64,000 bases of DNA, taken from assembly GCF_037977055.1 (NCBI RefSeq), contig NZ_CP150274.1, positions 1,860,001-1,924,000 of the forward strand. The letters run 5' to 3'. Made by a program: the position numbers and the translations under genes. Source of the DNA: Paenibacillus sp. FSL K6-1096. Its GTDB lineage: Bacteria; Bacillota; Bacilli; Paenibacillales; Paenibacillaceae. The first letter of the stretch is position 1; the number at the start of each line of letters is the position of its first letter. Below the pieces are notes generated by a model. That model did not search any database and was not told the origin of the DNA. It was given only the letters and a program-made list of their open reading frames with translations. Shown here one piece after another: positions 18,575 to 26,880 of this stretch.

Positions 18575-19222
18575 CTATTCGATCCGCTCCAGGTTTCCAT
18601 TTGCGTCCATTTTAAATCGGGTCTTCTCTTCATCCTCTTCATTGAGAAAAGCCAATCTGCGGGCACGGTCCATAATCTGGATTAGTGCCTTGTAATCGTC
18701 ATTGACCACACGGTAATCGCTCTGGGCGAGATTCACTTCCTTGGATAAACGTTCATTCTCCACTCTTAGCTCAGCCAGCTCATCTTCCTTCTCGCGCAAA
18801 TCCCGCTCCAGCATCTTAAGCTGGCGGCCGGCCTCCTGGAAGGTGCCCTTCCACTGTCTCAAAAACCGGATTACTGCATCGATGGACAGGCTGTTCTCGC
18901 CTATGCCCTCACTGCGGCTGTAGTCTTCTTCAAGGTCACCAAGAACAAGTCCGGCCACCTGCGCCCCCCGGGATGCGGGCTGTTTCTTCAGATAACTCCG
19001 TTTCTGCCGCTGGCTTTTGGCAATCCCAATGGCATCCTCATAGCTTTTGCGGACACAGCTGTTCCAGCGGAACCCGCAGGCTGCGGAGGTTCTGCCAATT
19101 TTTTCACCCACCTCTTCAAAAGCAGCAAGCTGTGTGCTGCCTTCCCGGATATGACGCAGTGTGATTTCTGCCAATATCAGATCATCTTCCGCACTCCAAG
19201 CATCCTGTCTAACGGCTGTCAT
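18575..19222 (-). CDS. rsfA: RsfA-like prespore transcriptional regulator
   Basis: Myb/SANT-like DNA-binding protein related to RsfA, which adjusts sigma-F gene expression in the B. subtilis forespore. It has 215 residues. The N-terminal 70 residues (VRQDAWSAEDDLILAEI, then REGSTQLAAFEEVG and RTSAACGFRWN) match RsfA closely; residues 110-190 form a coiled coil (SKEVNLAQSDYRVVNDDYKAL at its end). The start at 19222 follows AGGAGGG at nine bases. Regulation by sigma-F is known for the family, but I do not see a clear forespore promoter here. Confidence 0.85.
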   Translation of the reverse strand: MTAVRQDAWSAEDDLILAEITLRHIREGSTQLAAFEEVGEKIGRTSAACGFRWNSCVRKSYEDAIGIAKSQRQKRSYLKKQPASRGAQVAGLVLGDLEEDYSRSEGIGENSLSIDAVIRFLRQWKGTFQEAGRQLKMLERDLREKEDELAELRVENERLSKEVNLAQSDYRVVNDDYKALIQIMDRARRLAFLNEEDEEKTRFKMDANGNLERIE

Positions 19223-19488
19223 AAAGCCTAACCCTCCTAACAACATCTTGAAATAACCATCTTCAGAACCGGCAGCTCTGCCGGGTAGTGAATAGGATAA
19301 AAGCTGCTTACTCCATTTCTATGCCTCTATTAGAGTTCATAGAATCTATTTGATACTAATTTGTATTTCCAAATTGTCCGCACCTCATACTACCTTTGCT
19401 ATAATTTCTCTCTTCCCGAGAGAATGGCTTGTGTCAATTATAAAAATCATAATTTATAAAAATTTCTGTAATTTTTTTGATGAATTCG
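19223..19488. other. AT-rich divergent intergenic region
   Basis: About 340 bases separate divergent rsfA and the DUF2626 gene; this left part is AT-rich with no ORF that looks real. A small hairpin TCTCTCTTCCCGAGAGA lies near 19408-19424. The rsfA promoter must lie here but no motif is convincing. Confidence 0.5.
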
Positions 19489-19517
19489 TTTACAGTGTTT
19501 TGCAGAGCCGCTATAAT
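19489..19517 (+). promoter_or_regulatory. Sigma-A promoter of the DUF2626 gene
   Basis: TTTACA (19489-19494), a 17-bp spacer and TATAAT (19512-19517), about 50 bases before the TTG start. A near-consensus vegetative promoter. Confidence 0.8.
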
Positions 19518-19565
19518 GATTGATAAGAGCTGTAGCCGGATTCATACTGGAAGGGGGACCCTCTC

Positions 19566-19802
19566 TTGGACCGCATGTTTCGTGTATTGGGCTTTTTCAC
19601 ACTTGCCATAGGACTTATGGCTTTTGCCGGAGATCTTACGGAGATGGCGCTGTTGTTCTTTTTGCAGACCGCTTTTTTTGTGATTCTGGGCTACATGAAA
19701 TTTACCGAAAGAACCTATATCCTGCTGTTCTGGGGATACATGATTGTAACGTTCACAGGCTTCAGCTACTGGACGATCTTCGAGATGGGCTTGCCGCTGT
19801 AA
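19566..19802 (+). CDS. DUF2626 family membrane protein
   Basis: Small membrane protein of 78 residues with three hydrophobic segments (about 5-22, 27-44 and 52-72). It starts MDRMFRVLGF, the usual beginning of the DUF2626 family of Bacillales; function unknown. The start is TTG at 19566, about eight bases after GGGGG; an internal ATG lies three codons later. It is monocistronic with its own promoter and terminator, which suggests strong independent expression. Confidence 0.8.
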   Translation: MDRMFRVLGFFTLAIGLMAFAGDLTEMALLFFLQTAFFVILGYMKFTERTYILLFWGYMIVTFTGFSYWTIFEMGLPL

Positions 19803-19830
19803 GGTTTAAATACGCATATTATAGTAACAA

Positions 19831-19876
19831 AACGGAAAGTTCTCCCTGTCCCGGAGAGCCTCTCCGTTTTTTTGTT
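19831..19876 (+). terminator. Intrinsic terminator of the DUF2626 gene
   Basis: Stem AACGGA/TCCGTT with inner TTCTCC/GGAGAG pairing, then a run of seven T on the plus strand, about 30 bases past the stop. Confidence 0.85.
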
Positions 19877-19979
19877 TGCAGAATTGTAGTTCTCCCGGGG
19901 CTAAAACAGGGTATGATATTTTAACAGGCTGAATCATAAGCTTAGTACATACCTGTCTAACTCTGTCCAAGGTGGTGGT

Positions 19980-21107
19980 GTGGTGTTATTCCGTAAATCC
20001 TTACGCCGGTTATTTGCAGCATTACTCATTCTCATCTGCATCCTTGGCCAGCCAGCCTCTACGGTATACCTGTCTGCCGGTTCTGTGTCCGGCGCTTCTC
20101 CGCCCCCCATGCCGGATAATGAAGAGACCCGCAGACTGCTGGAGCAGACGCTATCCTCGGCGGAAATTGAACGTGAGATTGCCCGGATTACGGCAGAGCA
20201 GCAGACGCTTGAGGCCAAGGTTGCCGGGCTGGAGCAGCAGGCCGCAGCCAAACAAGCGGGTATCGCTGAGACGCGGGAGCGTGCAGGTGCCGTAGTGCGG
20301 GCTTATTATATGGGCGAGCGGGACGGTCTGCTGGCAGCCTTCCTCTCCGCCAAAAGCATCAGCAGAGTTCTTGCTCTAGTGGATTATTATGAAATCATTA
20401 TGGGGCAGGACCGCCGTACACTCACGGAATATGAGACGCAATACAAGGACTTGAACAGCACGCTCACAGCAGCCCAGCGCAGCAGCAGCGAACTTGAAGA
20501 ACTCAAAACAGCACTAGAGCAGCAGCAGAAGCGTGTGCTTGCACTGAATGAAGAGATTGAAGGCGGGATTCAGTCCAGCACCGACCCTGCGAGTATGCAA
20601 CGCCTGCTGGAGGAGTTCGGCAAGTATTGGGAGAATATCGGGCTGCATGAGGTGAAGAAATACTTCAAAGCGCTGGCTTCTGCCATGAAGCATCTGCCGG
20701 AGTACGTTCAAGGCCGTGACGGCGTGCTGGTCCGCAAGGGGATGACTTACAATCTGGCGCTGTCGGAGGAGGATCTCAATAGCTTCCTGGTCTCGCAGAA
20801 TACGCTGTTCCAGGATTTCCGGTTTGTGTTCAAGGACAATTCAATTACAGCTACCGGTAAAAGCGGGGGGTTATCGCTGGCGCTGACCGGCCACTATACC
20901 ATTCAAGAGAAGCCGGTCAACGGCTTGATGTTCCATGTGGATGATGTTGTATTCAACGGTCTGAAGCTGCCGGATACGACCCGCCAGGCCCTGGAGGAGG
21001 AGTTCGATCTGGGCTTCTATCCGTCCAGAATCGTATCGTTCCTGCAGGCCACAGAGGTATCCAGCACTGAGGGGATGCTCCATGTGAAGCTGTCGCTCTC
21101 ATTCTGA
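19980..21107 (+). CDS. Secreted coiled-coil protein with PcsB/CwlO-like N-terminal region
   Basis: Exported protein of 375 residues. A signal peptide covers about residues 1-32 (LRRLFAALLILICILGQPAS). Residues 45-190 are a long coiled coil interrupted by RAYYMGERDGLLAAFLSAKS and RVLALVDYYEIIMGQD, which closely resembles the coiled-coil domain of PcsB/CwlO-type peptidoglycan hydrolases. The expected catalytic NlpC/P60 or CHAP domain is absent; residues 200-375 form a different, predicted beta-rich region I do not recognise. It could regulate a wall hydrolase. The start is GTG at 19980 (or 19983), with only a weak GGTGG-type site. The stop overlaps the end of the converging gene by nine bases. 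Confidence 0.75.
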   Translation: MVLFRKSLRRLFAALLILICILGQPASTVYLSAGSVSGASPPPMPDNEETRRLLEQTLSSAEIEREIARITAEQQTLEAKVAGLEQQAAAKQAGIAETRERAGAVVRAYYMGERDGLLAAFLSAKSISRVLALVDYYEIIMGQDRRTLTEYETQYKDLNSTLTAAQRSSSELEELKTALEQQQKRVLALNEEIEGGIQSSTDPASMQRLLEEFGKYWENIGLHEVKKYFKALASAMKHLPEYVQGRDGVLVRKGMTYNLALSEEDLNSFLVSQNTLFQDFRFVFKDNSITATGKSGGLSLALTGHYTIQEKPVNGLMFHVDDVVFNGLKLPDTTRQALEEEFDLGFYPSRIVSFLQATEVSSTEGMLHVKLSLSF

Positions 21108-22367
21108 GGAAGCGCTGACCGCCGCTTCATACCCGGCAGCGTCCAGCTTGCCCGTAAGTAAGCCAAGCGCAGCTTCCGCCCTGGCCTTCCACCCACCCTC
21201 CGAGCCTGCCCGGGGGGCGTTCCCTTCTGCCAGGAACCATCCGGCCGGAACGGGCAGATGCTCCATCTCCGGCAGCTCCGAACGGTACAGCTCATCCAGC
21301 GCAGGCAGGCGGTCTGTATTCTTCAGCCATTCCAGCTGGGCACTGCGGGAAGTGACATACGCCAGCCACCGGACGGCTGCTTCCGGATTCCCGGCTTGTG
21401 CCGGCAAGGCAAAGAAGCGGCTGTTAATCATCTCATACCCTGCCTTCCCCTCCTGCTTCCCCGGCGCCTGCACCGCCAGCGTCGAATTCCCGTGCGCCTT
21501 CCATTCGGAGAGCGGCACGGCAGCCACAGCAAGCTTCCCATCCTGCAGCAGCTCCCAGATATTCGCGTTATAGCGGCTGGTCAGATAAAAATCACTGCGG
21601 GCCGCCTCCAGCCACTGCGCCTGCGCCAGTCCGGCGGACTGCAGCCCGCTGCCCATACTCTGCAGCACAGCGGCTATACCATAAGGGTTCCGCGTATCGA
21701 CCGACAGCAGGTATGTATCCTTTCCGGGTTCATTCTTCAATTGTGCCAGCAGTGTATTCCACTGCTCCAGACTGGCCGGCGCTGCCGGCAAGCCCAGTCC
21801 GGCGAGCCGCTGCGGGGAATAGACCAGCACGTAAGGGTCGATATCCAGCGGCACCCCCCAGTTATATCCGTTCCACTGCATCTGCGGAATCAGCATCGCC
21901 AGCGGCGTAGTGCCCGGTGCGCTCTGATAGATATCTACAGGCAGCAGATACCCGCGGGATGCCAGGTCGTAGATGCTGTGTCCGTCAAGCATGACAATAT
22001 CGGGACTGGCCCCGACCGTTAATTCCTGCCGTACCTTCGTGGCCTCGTCCTCTGTCCCTGTATTCTTCAGCTCCACGCTGACCCCGGTAGATAAGGAATA
22101 ATTCTTGCTGATCTGTTCCAGAACACTGAAATCGCTGCTGTTCAGGGAGACACGGATCGTCAGGCTCTGAATCTCGCCTGCTTCACCCGAAGGAGGACGC
22201 TCCGACTGGTCGGGCGGCTGTCTTGGCGGATAAGTGCCGCCATCTGTATCCAGCTCCATGCTTGGCGACAGGCTCGTCAGCGCAAGAAGCAGAACGGCAA
22301 ACAGCAGCCAGTAATTTTTGCGTTTCAGCACAGGCTCTCTCTCCTTCGGCAGTTTCTTCTCTCCCAT
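21099..22367 (-). CDS. Extracellular solute-binding protein, family 1 type (orphan)
   Basis: Predicted exported binding protein of 422 residues. The N-terminus has a basic stretch, one hydrophobic segment (about 19-36, YWLLFAVLLLALTSLSP) and a Pro/Ser/Gly linker, but no lipobox cysteine, so it may remain as a signal-anchored or released protein. The body fits the sugar-binding family: TIRVSLNSSDF, EATKVRQELTVGASPDIVMLDG near 110-130, YNWGVPLDIDPYVLVYSPQ near 170-190. No permease or ATPase gene is adjacent, so the ligand cannot be inferred. It converges on, and overlaps by nine bases, the coiled-coil protein gene. Confidence 0.8.
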   Translation of the reverse strand: MGEKKLPKEREPVLKRKNYWLLFAVLLLALTSLSPSMELDTDGGTYPPRQPPDQSERPPSGEAGEIQSLTIRVSLNSSDFSVLEQISKNYSLSTGVSVELKNTGTEDEATKVRQELTVGASPDIVMLDGHSIYDLASRGYLLPVDIYQSAPGTTPLAMLIPQMQWNGYNWGVPLDIDPYVLVYSPQRLAGLGLPAAPASLEQWNTLLAQLKNEPGKDTYLLSVDTRNPYGIAAVLQSMGSGLQSAGLAQAQWLEAARSDFYLTSRYNANIWELLQDGKLAVAAVPLSEWKAHGNSTLAVQAPGKQEGKAGYEMINSRFFALPAQAGNPEAAVRWLAYVTSRSAQLEWLKNTDRLPALDELYRSELPEMEHLPVPAGWFLAEGNAPRAGSEGGWKARAEAALGLLTGKLDAAGYEAAVSASSE

Positions 22368-22555
22368 TTTAGCAGACCCGGGCGGGCTTGTCTGCGACTA
22401 GTGAAACCGTTCTCTTTATAATAGAAGGAAACGGCGGGGCGGGAATACCTGAGGAACATGCAGCAAGCTGGCGGTAGCCGCACCTCCGGTGCTGTCGCCT
22501 TATTGCTTCAGTTAACCACAGCCAACTCCCTTCCCGCCGTAAGGGGGCAGGCAGA

Positions 22556-22584
22556 CAAAAGCCGGGAGTGGTTAGCTCCCGGCT
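22556..22584 (-). terminator. Terminator after the ylaK-like gene
   Basis: Perfect nine-base stem AGCCGGGAG/CTCCCGGCT with a seven-base loop and TTTTG on the minus strand, about 30 bases past the stop. The remaining 190 bases up to 22367 hold no gene that I can see. Confidence 0.8.
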
Positions 22585-22614
22585 GGATTACAAAGCTTGA
22601 AAAGCGTTTAGCGG

Positions 22615-23946
22615 TTACAGCAGATCCGCAGCCAGCTGGGCCAGATGCGAACGCTCACCCTTCTCAAGTGTGATATGTCCGCTGATGCCCTGCTGCTTGA
22701 ACTTCTCCACGATATAGCTCAACCCGTTGCTTGCAGCATCCAGATACGGATGGTCGATCTGCTCGGGGTCGCCCATCAGGATGACCTTGCTGCCTTCACC
22801 GGCGCGGGAGACGATGGTCTTCACCTCGTGGCGCGACAGGTTCTGCGCTTCATCGATAATGATGAATTGCGACGGGATGGAGCGTCCGCGGATATAGGTC
22901 AGCGCCTCCACCTGGATGCTTCCCAGGCCCATCAATATTTTATCGATATCTCCAGCCTTCTTCGTATCAAACAGGAATTCCAGATTGTCATAGATGGGCT
23001 GCATCCACGGACGGAGCTTCTCATCCTTCTCTCCCGGCAAATATCCGATATCCTTACCCATCGGAACAACCGGGCGGGCAATCAGCAGCTTCTTGTATTT
23101 ATGCTCATCCTCTACCTTGAACAGTCCGGCAGCCAGCGCCAGCAGCGTCTTGCCGGTACCGGCCTTGCCTGTAATGGTTACGAGCGGAATGTCATCATTC
23201 AGCAGCAGTTCAAGCGCCATCCGCTGCTGGGCGTTTCTTGCACTGATTCCCCATACGGCATCGTTGCCGAGATACAGCGGCTCAAGCTTCGTAGCATCGC
23301 TGTTCACCTTGAGCAGGGCGGACTTGCCGCTGCCCATCTCATCCTTCACGATCGCGAATTCATGCGGATACAGCGGATAAGACAAGGCCAGCTGCTTCAG
23401 ATTCAGGAAACGGTGGCTGTAATATTCATCAATCAGCGAAGGATGAACCATCAGCGACTGGCAGCCGGAGTAGAGCTCATTGAGGTCTCCGGTGCGGTCT
23501 GACAGGTAATCCTCCGGGGTTATGCCAAGCACATCCGCTTTGATACGGACGAGTACATCTTTACTGACAAGTACCACAGGACGGGGTTCCGCCTTCTCAT
23601 TCTCCTCGTGGAGATAATTGAGCGCTACAGCCAATATCCGGTTGTCGTTGGAGACCTCGCCGAACATTTCCTGCACCTTAACGAAGCTGCGGTGGTTCAG
23701 CTCCACCTTCAGCGTGCCTCCATGCTCCAGCACCACACCGCTGTGCAGGTGGCCCTGCTCGCGGAGACCGTCGAGCAATCGTGACACGGTTCGGGCGTTG
23801 CGGCCGATTTCATCGGCATTACGCTTTTTGGAGTCGATTTCTTCCAGGACTACAGCAGGAATGACCACTTCATTCGCCTTGAAAGCAAAAATCGAATTGG
23901 GATCGTGCAGCAGCACGTTGGTGTCCAGTACGAATATCTTTTTCAT
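22615..23946 (-). CDS. PIN domain-PhoH ATPase fusion (YlaK-like)
   Basis: Cytoplasmic protein of 443 residues joining a PIN-like RNase domain (residues 1-145; FVLDTNVLLHDPN, acidic residues at Asp6 and EEID near 37) to a PhoH-type ATPase domain (residues 240-443) with Walker A TGKAGTGKTLLALA near 262 and Walker B FIIIDEAQN near 360. Proteins of this design (PhoH2/YlaK) are thought to act in RNA unwinding and cleavage. The start at 23946 follows GGAGGGG closely. It is divergent from the ylaJ-like gene, matching the B. subtilis yla neighbourhood. A second, shorter PhoH protein is encoded at 57309-58280. Confidence 0.92.
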   Translation of the reverse strand: MKKIFVLDTNVLLHDPNSIFAFKANEVVIPAVVLEEIDSKKRNADEIGRNARTVSRLLDGLREQGHLHSGVVLEHGGTLKVELNHRSFVKVQEMFGEVSNDNRILAVALNYLHEENEKAEPRPVVLVSKDVLVRIKADVLGITPEDYLSDRTGDLNELYSGCQSLMVHPSLIDEYYSHRFLNLKQLALSYPLYPHEFAIVKDEMGSGKSALLKVNSDATKLEPLYLGNDAVWGISARNAQQRMALELLLNDDIPLVTITGKAGTGKTLLALAAGLFKVEDEHKYKKLLIARPVVPMGKDIGYLPGEKDEKLRPWMQPIYDNLEFLFDTKKAGDIDKILMGLGSIQVEALTYIRGRSIPSQFIIIDEAQNLSRHEVKTIVSRAGEGSKVILMGDPEQIDHPYLDAASNGLSYIVEKFKQQGISGHITLEKGERSHLAQLAADLL

Positions 23947-24052
23947 GTTATCCCCTCCACAGCGCCTGGTTTGATTGGTCATACATAACTCTATTCAGCA
24001 AGGGCAAGCTAAGGTTAACTACAGATGCTTAGGCTGAAAGGAGTACGCACAT

Positions 24053-24628
24053 ATGAGAAAATCAATGTGTCTGCTAATGGTACTGCTGCTGCTGACAAGC
24101 TGCGGTATCGCTAATAAAGAGACATCACCCTCTCCTCAGGATAAACAATCAGCTGGCACTTTAAACAGCCAGGGGAACAGCGGGGTGCAGACCTTGTCGG
24201 ACGATGGCAGGACGGACCTTGAGCCTGGAGCCGGGCCGGTACAACCTTCAGACGCAGGGGGCAAAAGTGATGTTGCACTTAAGGATCATTTTGAACAATT
24301 GGCCCTGAGAGTTCCCGGTGTGAACGGCGCCCACTGTGTTGTGATTAACAACCTGGCTGTGGTCGGCATTGATGTCGACGGCGCCCTTACCCGTTCCCGG
24401 GTCGGAAGCGTGAAATATTCGGTGGCGGAAGCCATCCGCAAGGACCCGAAAGGGATGAGAGTGCTGGTCACCGCCGATATGGATCTGAACAGCAGGCTGG
24501 CCGAGATGGGCAAGCACATAGGCAAGGGACATCCGGTATCCGGGTTCGCCTCAGAGATGGCTGATATTATCGGCCGGATTATTCCCCAGCTGCCGGAGGA
24601 TATCGAGCCTCAGGGCAATACAAGGTAG
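24053..24628 (+). CDS. YhcN/YlaJ family sporulation lipoprotein
   Basis: Predicted spore-associated lipoprotein of 191 residues. Signal peptide with lipobox LLTSC (Cys near 17), a Ser/Gly/Asp-rich linker to about residue 80, then the YhcN/YlaJ domain: VPGVNGAHCVVINNLAVVGIDVDG near 88-110, SVKYSVAEAIRKD and VLVTADMDLNSRLAEMG. AAAGGAG precedes the ATG. Divergent from the ylaK-like gene. Related proteins are associated with spores and germination; the exact role is unknown. Confidence 0.85.
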   Translation: MRKSMCLLMVLLLLTSCGIANKETSPSPQDKQSAGTLNSQGNSGVQTLSDDGRTDLEPGAGPVQPSDAGGKSDVALKDHFEQLALRVPGVNGAHCVVINNLAVVGIDVDGALTRSRVGSVKYSVAEAIRKDPKGMRVLVTADMDLNSRLAEMGKHIGKGHPVSGFASEMADIIGRIIPQLPEDIEPQGNTR

Positions 24629-24662
24629 CTCATAACCTCCCATGAAGTGATTTCAGGGACAC

Positions 24663-24692
24663 AAAAAGCCTAGTGCTGTCACTAGGCTTTTT
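24663..24692. terminator. Bidirectional terminator between converging genes
   Basis: Perfect stem AAAAAGCCTAGTG/CACTAGGCTTTTT with a four-base loop serves both the plus-strand lipoprotein gene and the minus-strand PPOX gene; its right arm lies inside the end of the latter. Confidence 0.9.
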
Positions 24693-25134
24693 GCATGGCG
24701 GCAAACACTTGTCCGTCCAGCTTCTCAGCTGCACGCGCATCGTATACCTTCGCATATTTCGGAGCAGATTCCAGATGGGCGCCATAGAACAGCGCATTGC
24801 GGACTGCTTCAATCTCCACATCAAAACAGCACATCTTAAAAGGCACATCCGGCAGCGGGTCAAGCCTGACCGCGGCATGGCCGTTGATCGCATGAACCGT
24901 ACCCTCGCCAAACACAGTTACCGTCACCCGTGGGTTCACCTTCATGTTGTTCACCAGTCTGGAGCGGTGGTCTATCGCCAGCCGCACCACAGAGGGACTC
25001 ACGGCATAGATCCAGGAAATCGCCGTCGATGTAGGGCCGCCGGATTCAGCATCCACTGTGTTAAGCAGAACAAACGTTTCCGACTGCAGCATAGCTAGCA
25101 GAGTTTCATTGAGCTGAGCAACGGCTTCGGACAT
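24682..25134 (-). CDS. Pyridoxamine 5'-phosphate oxidase-like flavin-binding protein
   Basis: Small split-barrel (PNPOx-like) protein of 150 residues. Recognised from the N-terminal helix MSEAVAQLNETLLAMLQSE, FVLLNTVDAESGGPTSTAISWIY and VRLAIDHRSRLVNNMKVNPRVTVTVFG, the usual cofactor-binding strands. Family members bind FMN, F420 or heme and their substrates are rarely known; this one is not the biosynthetic PdxH. AGGGGG nine bases upstream supports the start at 25134. The 3' end is used as one arm of a shared terminator. Confidence 0.8.
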   Translation of the reverse strand: MSEAVAQLNETLLAMLQSETFVLLNTVDAESGGPTSTAISWIYAVSPSVVRLAIDHRSRLVNNMKVNPRVTVTVFGEGTVHAINGHAAVRLDPLPDVPFKMCCFDVEIEAVRNALFYGAHLESAPKYAKVYDARAAEKLDGQVFAAMQKA

Positions 25135-25226
25135 AGGAACAGGCCCCCTAGGACGCATGATACATTCAATTTATTATATTATAGCACAGGACAAAACTTG
25201 CATTCAATTTACGGATTGTCCGCGGA

Positions 25227-26339
25227 TCAAGGCTGTCCGGAGGCGGCGGAGGCGGATTGTGCAGGCACGCCGGACAGGCGGTTCTGCAGGCTCTGCTTGG
25301 CTGCTGACAGCTCCTTATCGTTAATATACACATAAGGGCTGCGCCAGGTTCCGGTTACCGGGACATATTCGATATTCTCCTTCGGAATGTCCCAATAAGT
25401 GGCGATCAGGCTCTTGATCTGCGCATTTTCAATATCACTTTCGAGATTATCATCTACCGCATCCAGCACCCGGCCGATCTTCAGCACCCCGCCCAGGGAC
25501 TGCATTTGCGAGACCAGGGAGGTTAGGACCTCATTTTGCCGTTTGTTGCGTTCAAAATCGTCTGAAGGCTTCGTAGCCGGCTTACAGTTGGATTTGCGGT
25601 ACCGTACATAGTCCAGCGCCTTGTCACCGTCCAACTGGGCCTGGCCCTTCTTGAGATTAATGTCCGTGCCGTCCACACTGTCTGTGTAGCACATATTGGC
25701 GCTGATATTGACGTCTACTCCGCCGAACTCATCCACGATATCCCGGAAGCCCTGGAAATCCAGCACGGTCGTGTAATCGACGTCAATCCCGAGATATTTC
25801 CCCATCATCTTCTTCATCTGATCCTTGGCAAGTACGCCGGATTCCTTCTCCTTGCTCTTGAAGCGGGAGTAAAAGGCATTGATCTTTGTCCTCTTGTAGC
25901 CGTCCAGCTCAACGTAGGTATCACGGGGTAAGGATACTACGGTAGCAGACTTGGTCTCCGGGTTCAGTGCCGCGACCATGATGACATCGGTCAGATTGGA
26001 CGGATGCTTCGGACGGTTATCCGTTCCCAGCAGCAGGATGCTTAGCGGCTTCTCGGAGGCAGAGTGCCCCGCCTGAACCGGCTGGTCCACGCCGAAGCCT
26101 CCCTGATCCACCTTCCAGTATAAATATCCTGCGTATCCCAGCCCTGCGAGCACGGCAACCAGCGTAATGGTCAGCAGCAGCCGGGTCAGCCGGGCGAAGA
26201 ACCCGCGTTTCTTAGGTTTTTTCTTGGAGCTTTTTGAACTTGTATTCGTTTTGGCAGCAGCTCTTGGCTGCTGCCTGTGATTGGTGCTTACCGGCCGCCC
26301 GTTCTTCCGGGGCGGCAGACTGCCCTTGCTTGTATTCAT
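25227..26339 (-). CDS. LytR-CpsA-Psr (LCP) family wall polymer ligase
   Basis: Membrane enzyme of the family that attaches teichoic acids or other anionic polymers to peptidoglycan. It has 370 residues: a basic cytoplasmic tail (1-60, rich in Lys/Ser), one membrane segment (about 57-79, LTLLLTITLVAVLAGLGYAG region) and an extracellular LCP domain. Conserved pieces: LLLGTDNRP near 111, VSLPRDTYVEL near 145, KINAFY, FRDIVDEFGGVDVNI near 208 and DYVRYRKSN. The start at 26339 follows AAAGGA at about 12 bases, which is long. Which polymer it transfers is not visible. Confidence 0.9.
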   Translation of the reverse strand: MNTSKGSLPPRKNGRPVSTNHRQQPRAAAKTNTSSKSSKKKPKKRGFFARLTRLLLTITLVAVLAGLGYAGYLYWKVDQGGFGVDQPVQAGHSASEKPLSILLLGTDNRPKHPSNLTDVIMVAALNPETKSATVVSLPRDTYVELDGYKRTKINAFYSRFKSKEKESGVLAKDQMKKMMGKYLGIDVDYTTVLDFQGFRDIVDEFGGVDVNISANMCYTDSVDGTDINLKKGQAQLDGDKALDYVRYRKSNCKPATKPSDDFERNKRQNEVLTSLVSQMQSLGGVLKIGRVLDAVDDNLESDIENAQIKSLIATYWDIPKENIEYVPVTGTWRSPYVYINDKELSAAKQSLQNRLSGVPAQSASAASGQP

Positions 26340-26420
26340 AATTGATCTGATTCCTTTGCATTCAGGTAGTATCGTATAACATCTAATCAATTAGACGACT
26401 CTACCCGCAGAAAGTTGCGC

Positions 26421-26723
26421 CTACGGCCGTTTCTCGGCATTGACAGCCGCAGCCTTCCGCTTCTGGCGGGCCTCCGCCAGGTAGCGTACCCGCACGAGCA
26501 GCATCAGTCCGACCGCTACGAGCAGGCACTGGATAATCGGCAGCTTGTCATGCTGGAAAATCAGCAGCATGCCTGAGCCTGCCGCCATCATCAGATAGAG
26601 CACAATCTCTTTACCGAGGGACAGCTTCTGATTGACGCGGAATACGCGGTTATACACATACGTCAGCAGTACGAAAATGACAATGTAAGCGATAATTGGA
26701 TGTTCAGCGAACCAGCTCTGCAT
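26421..26723 (-). CDS. YlaH-like membrane protein
   Basis: Membrane protein of 100 residues with three hydrophobic segments (about 8-26, 38-55 and 62-80) and a basic tail ending ARQKRKAAAVNAEKRP. Similar in size, topology and location to YlaH of B. subtilis, which lies next to typA (ylaG). Function unknown. Confidence 0.7.
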   Translation of the reverse strand: MQSWFAEHPIIAYIVIFVLLTYVYNRVFRVNQKLSLGKEIVLYLMMAAGSGMLLIFQHDKLPIIQCLLVAVGLMLLVRVRYLAEARQKRKAAAVNAEKRP

Positions 26724-26835
26724 AGCCCGTTACTCCTCCCGGATCATAGTATCGCTTACATTATACCATCCGCAGCGGATTTGTACCGCAATGAATCCCT
26801 GCAATTTGAAAGATCCGCTGCCGGGCCGGAGGCAG

Positions 26836-26869
26836 CAAAAAGCCGCCGGGGTACTTGTACCCGGCGGCT
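26836..26869 (-). terminator. Intrinsic terminator after typA
   Basis: GC-rich stem AGCCGCCGGG/CCCGGCGGCT, followed by TTTTTGC on the minus strand, about ten bases past the typA stop. Confidence 0.85.
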
Positions 26870-26880
26870 GGAATGGATTA

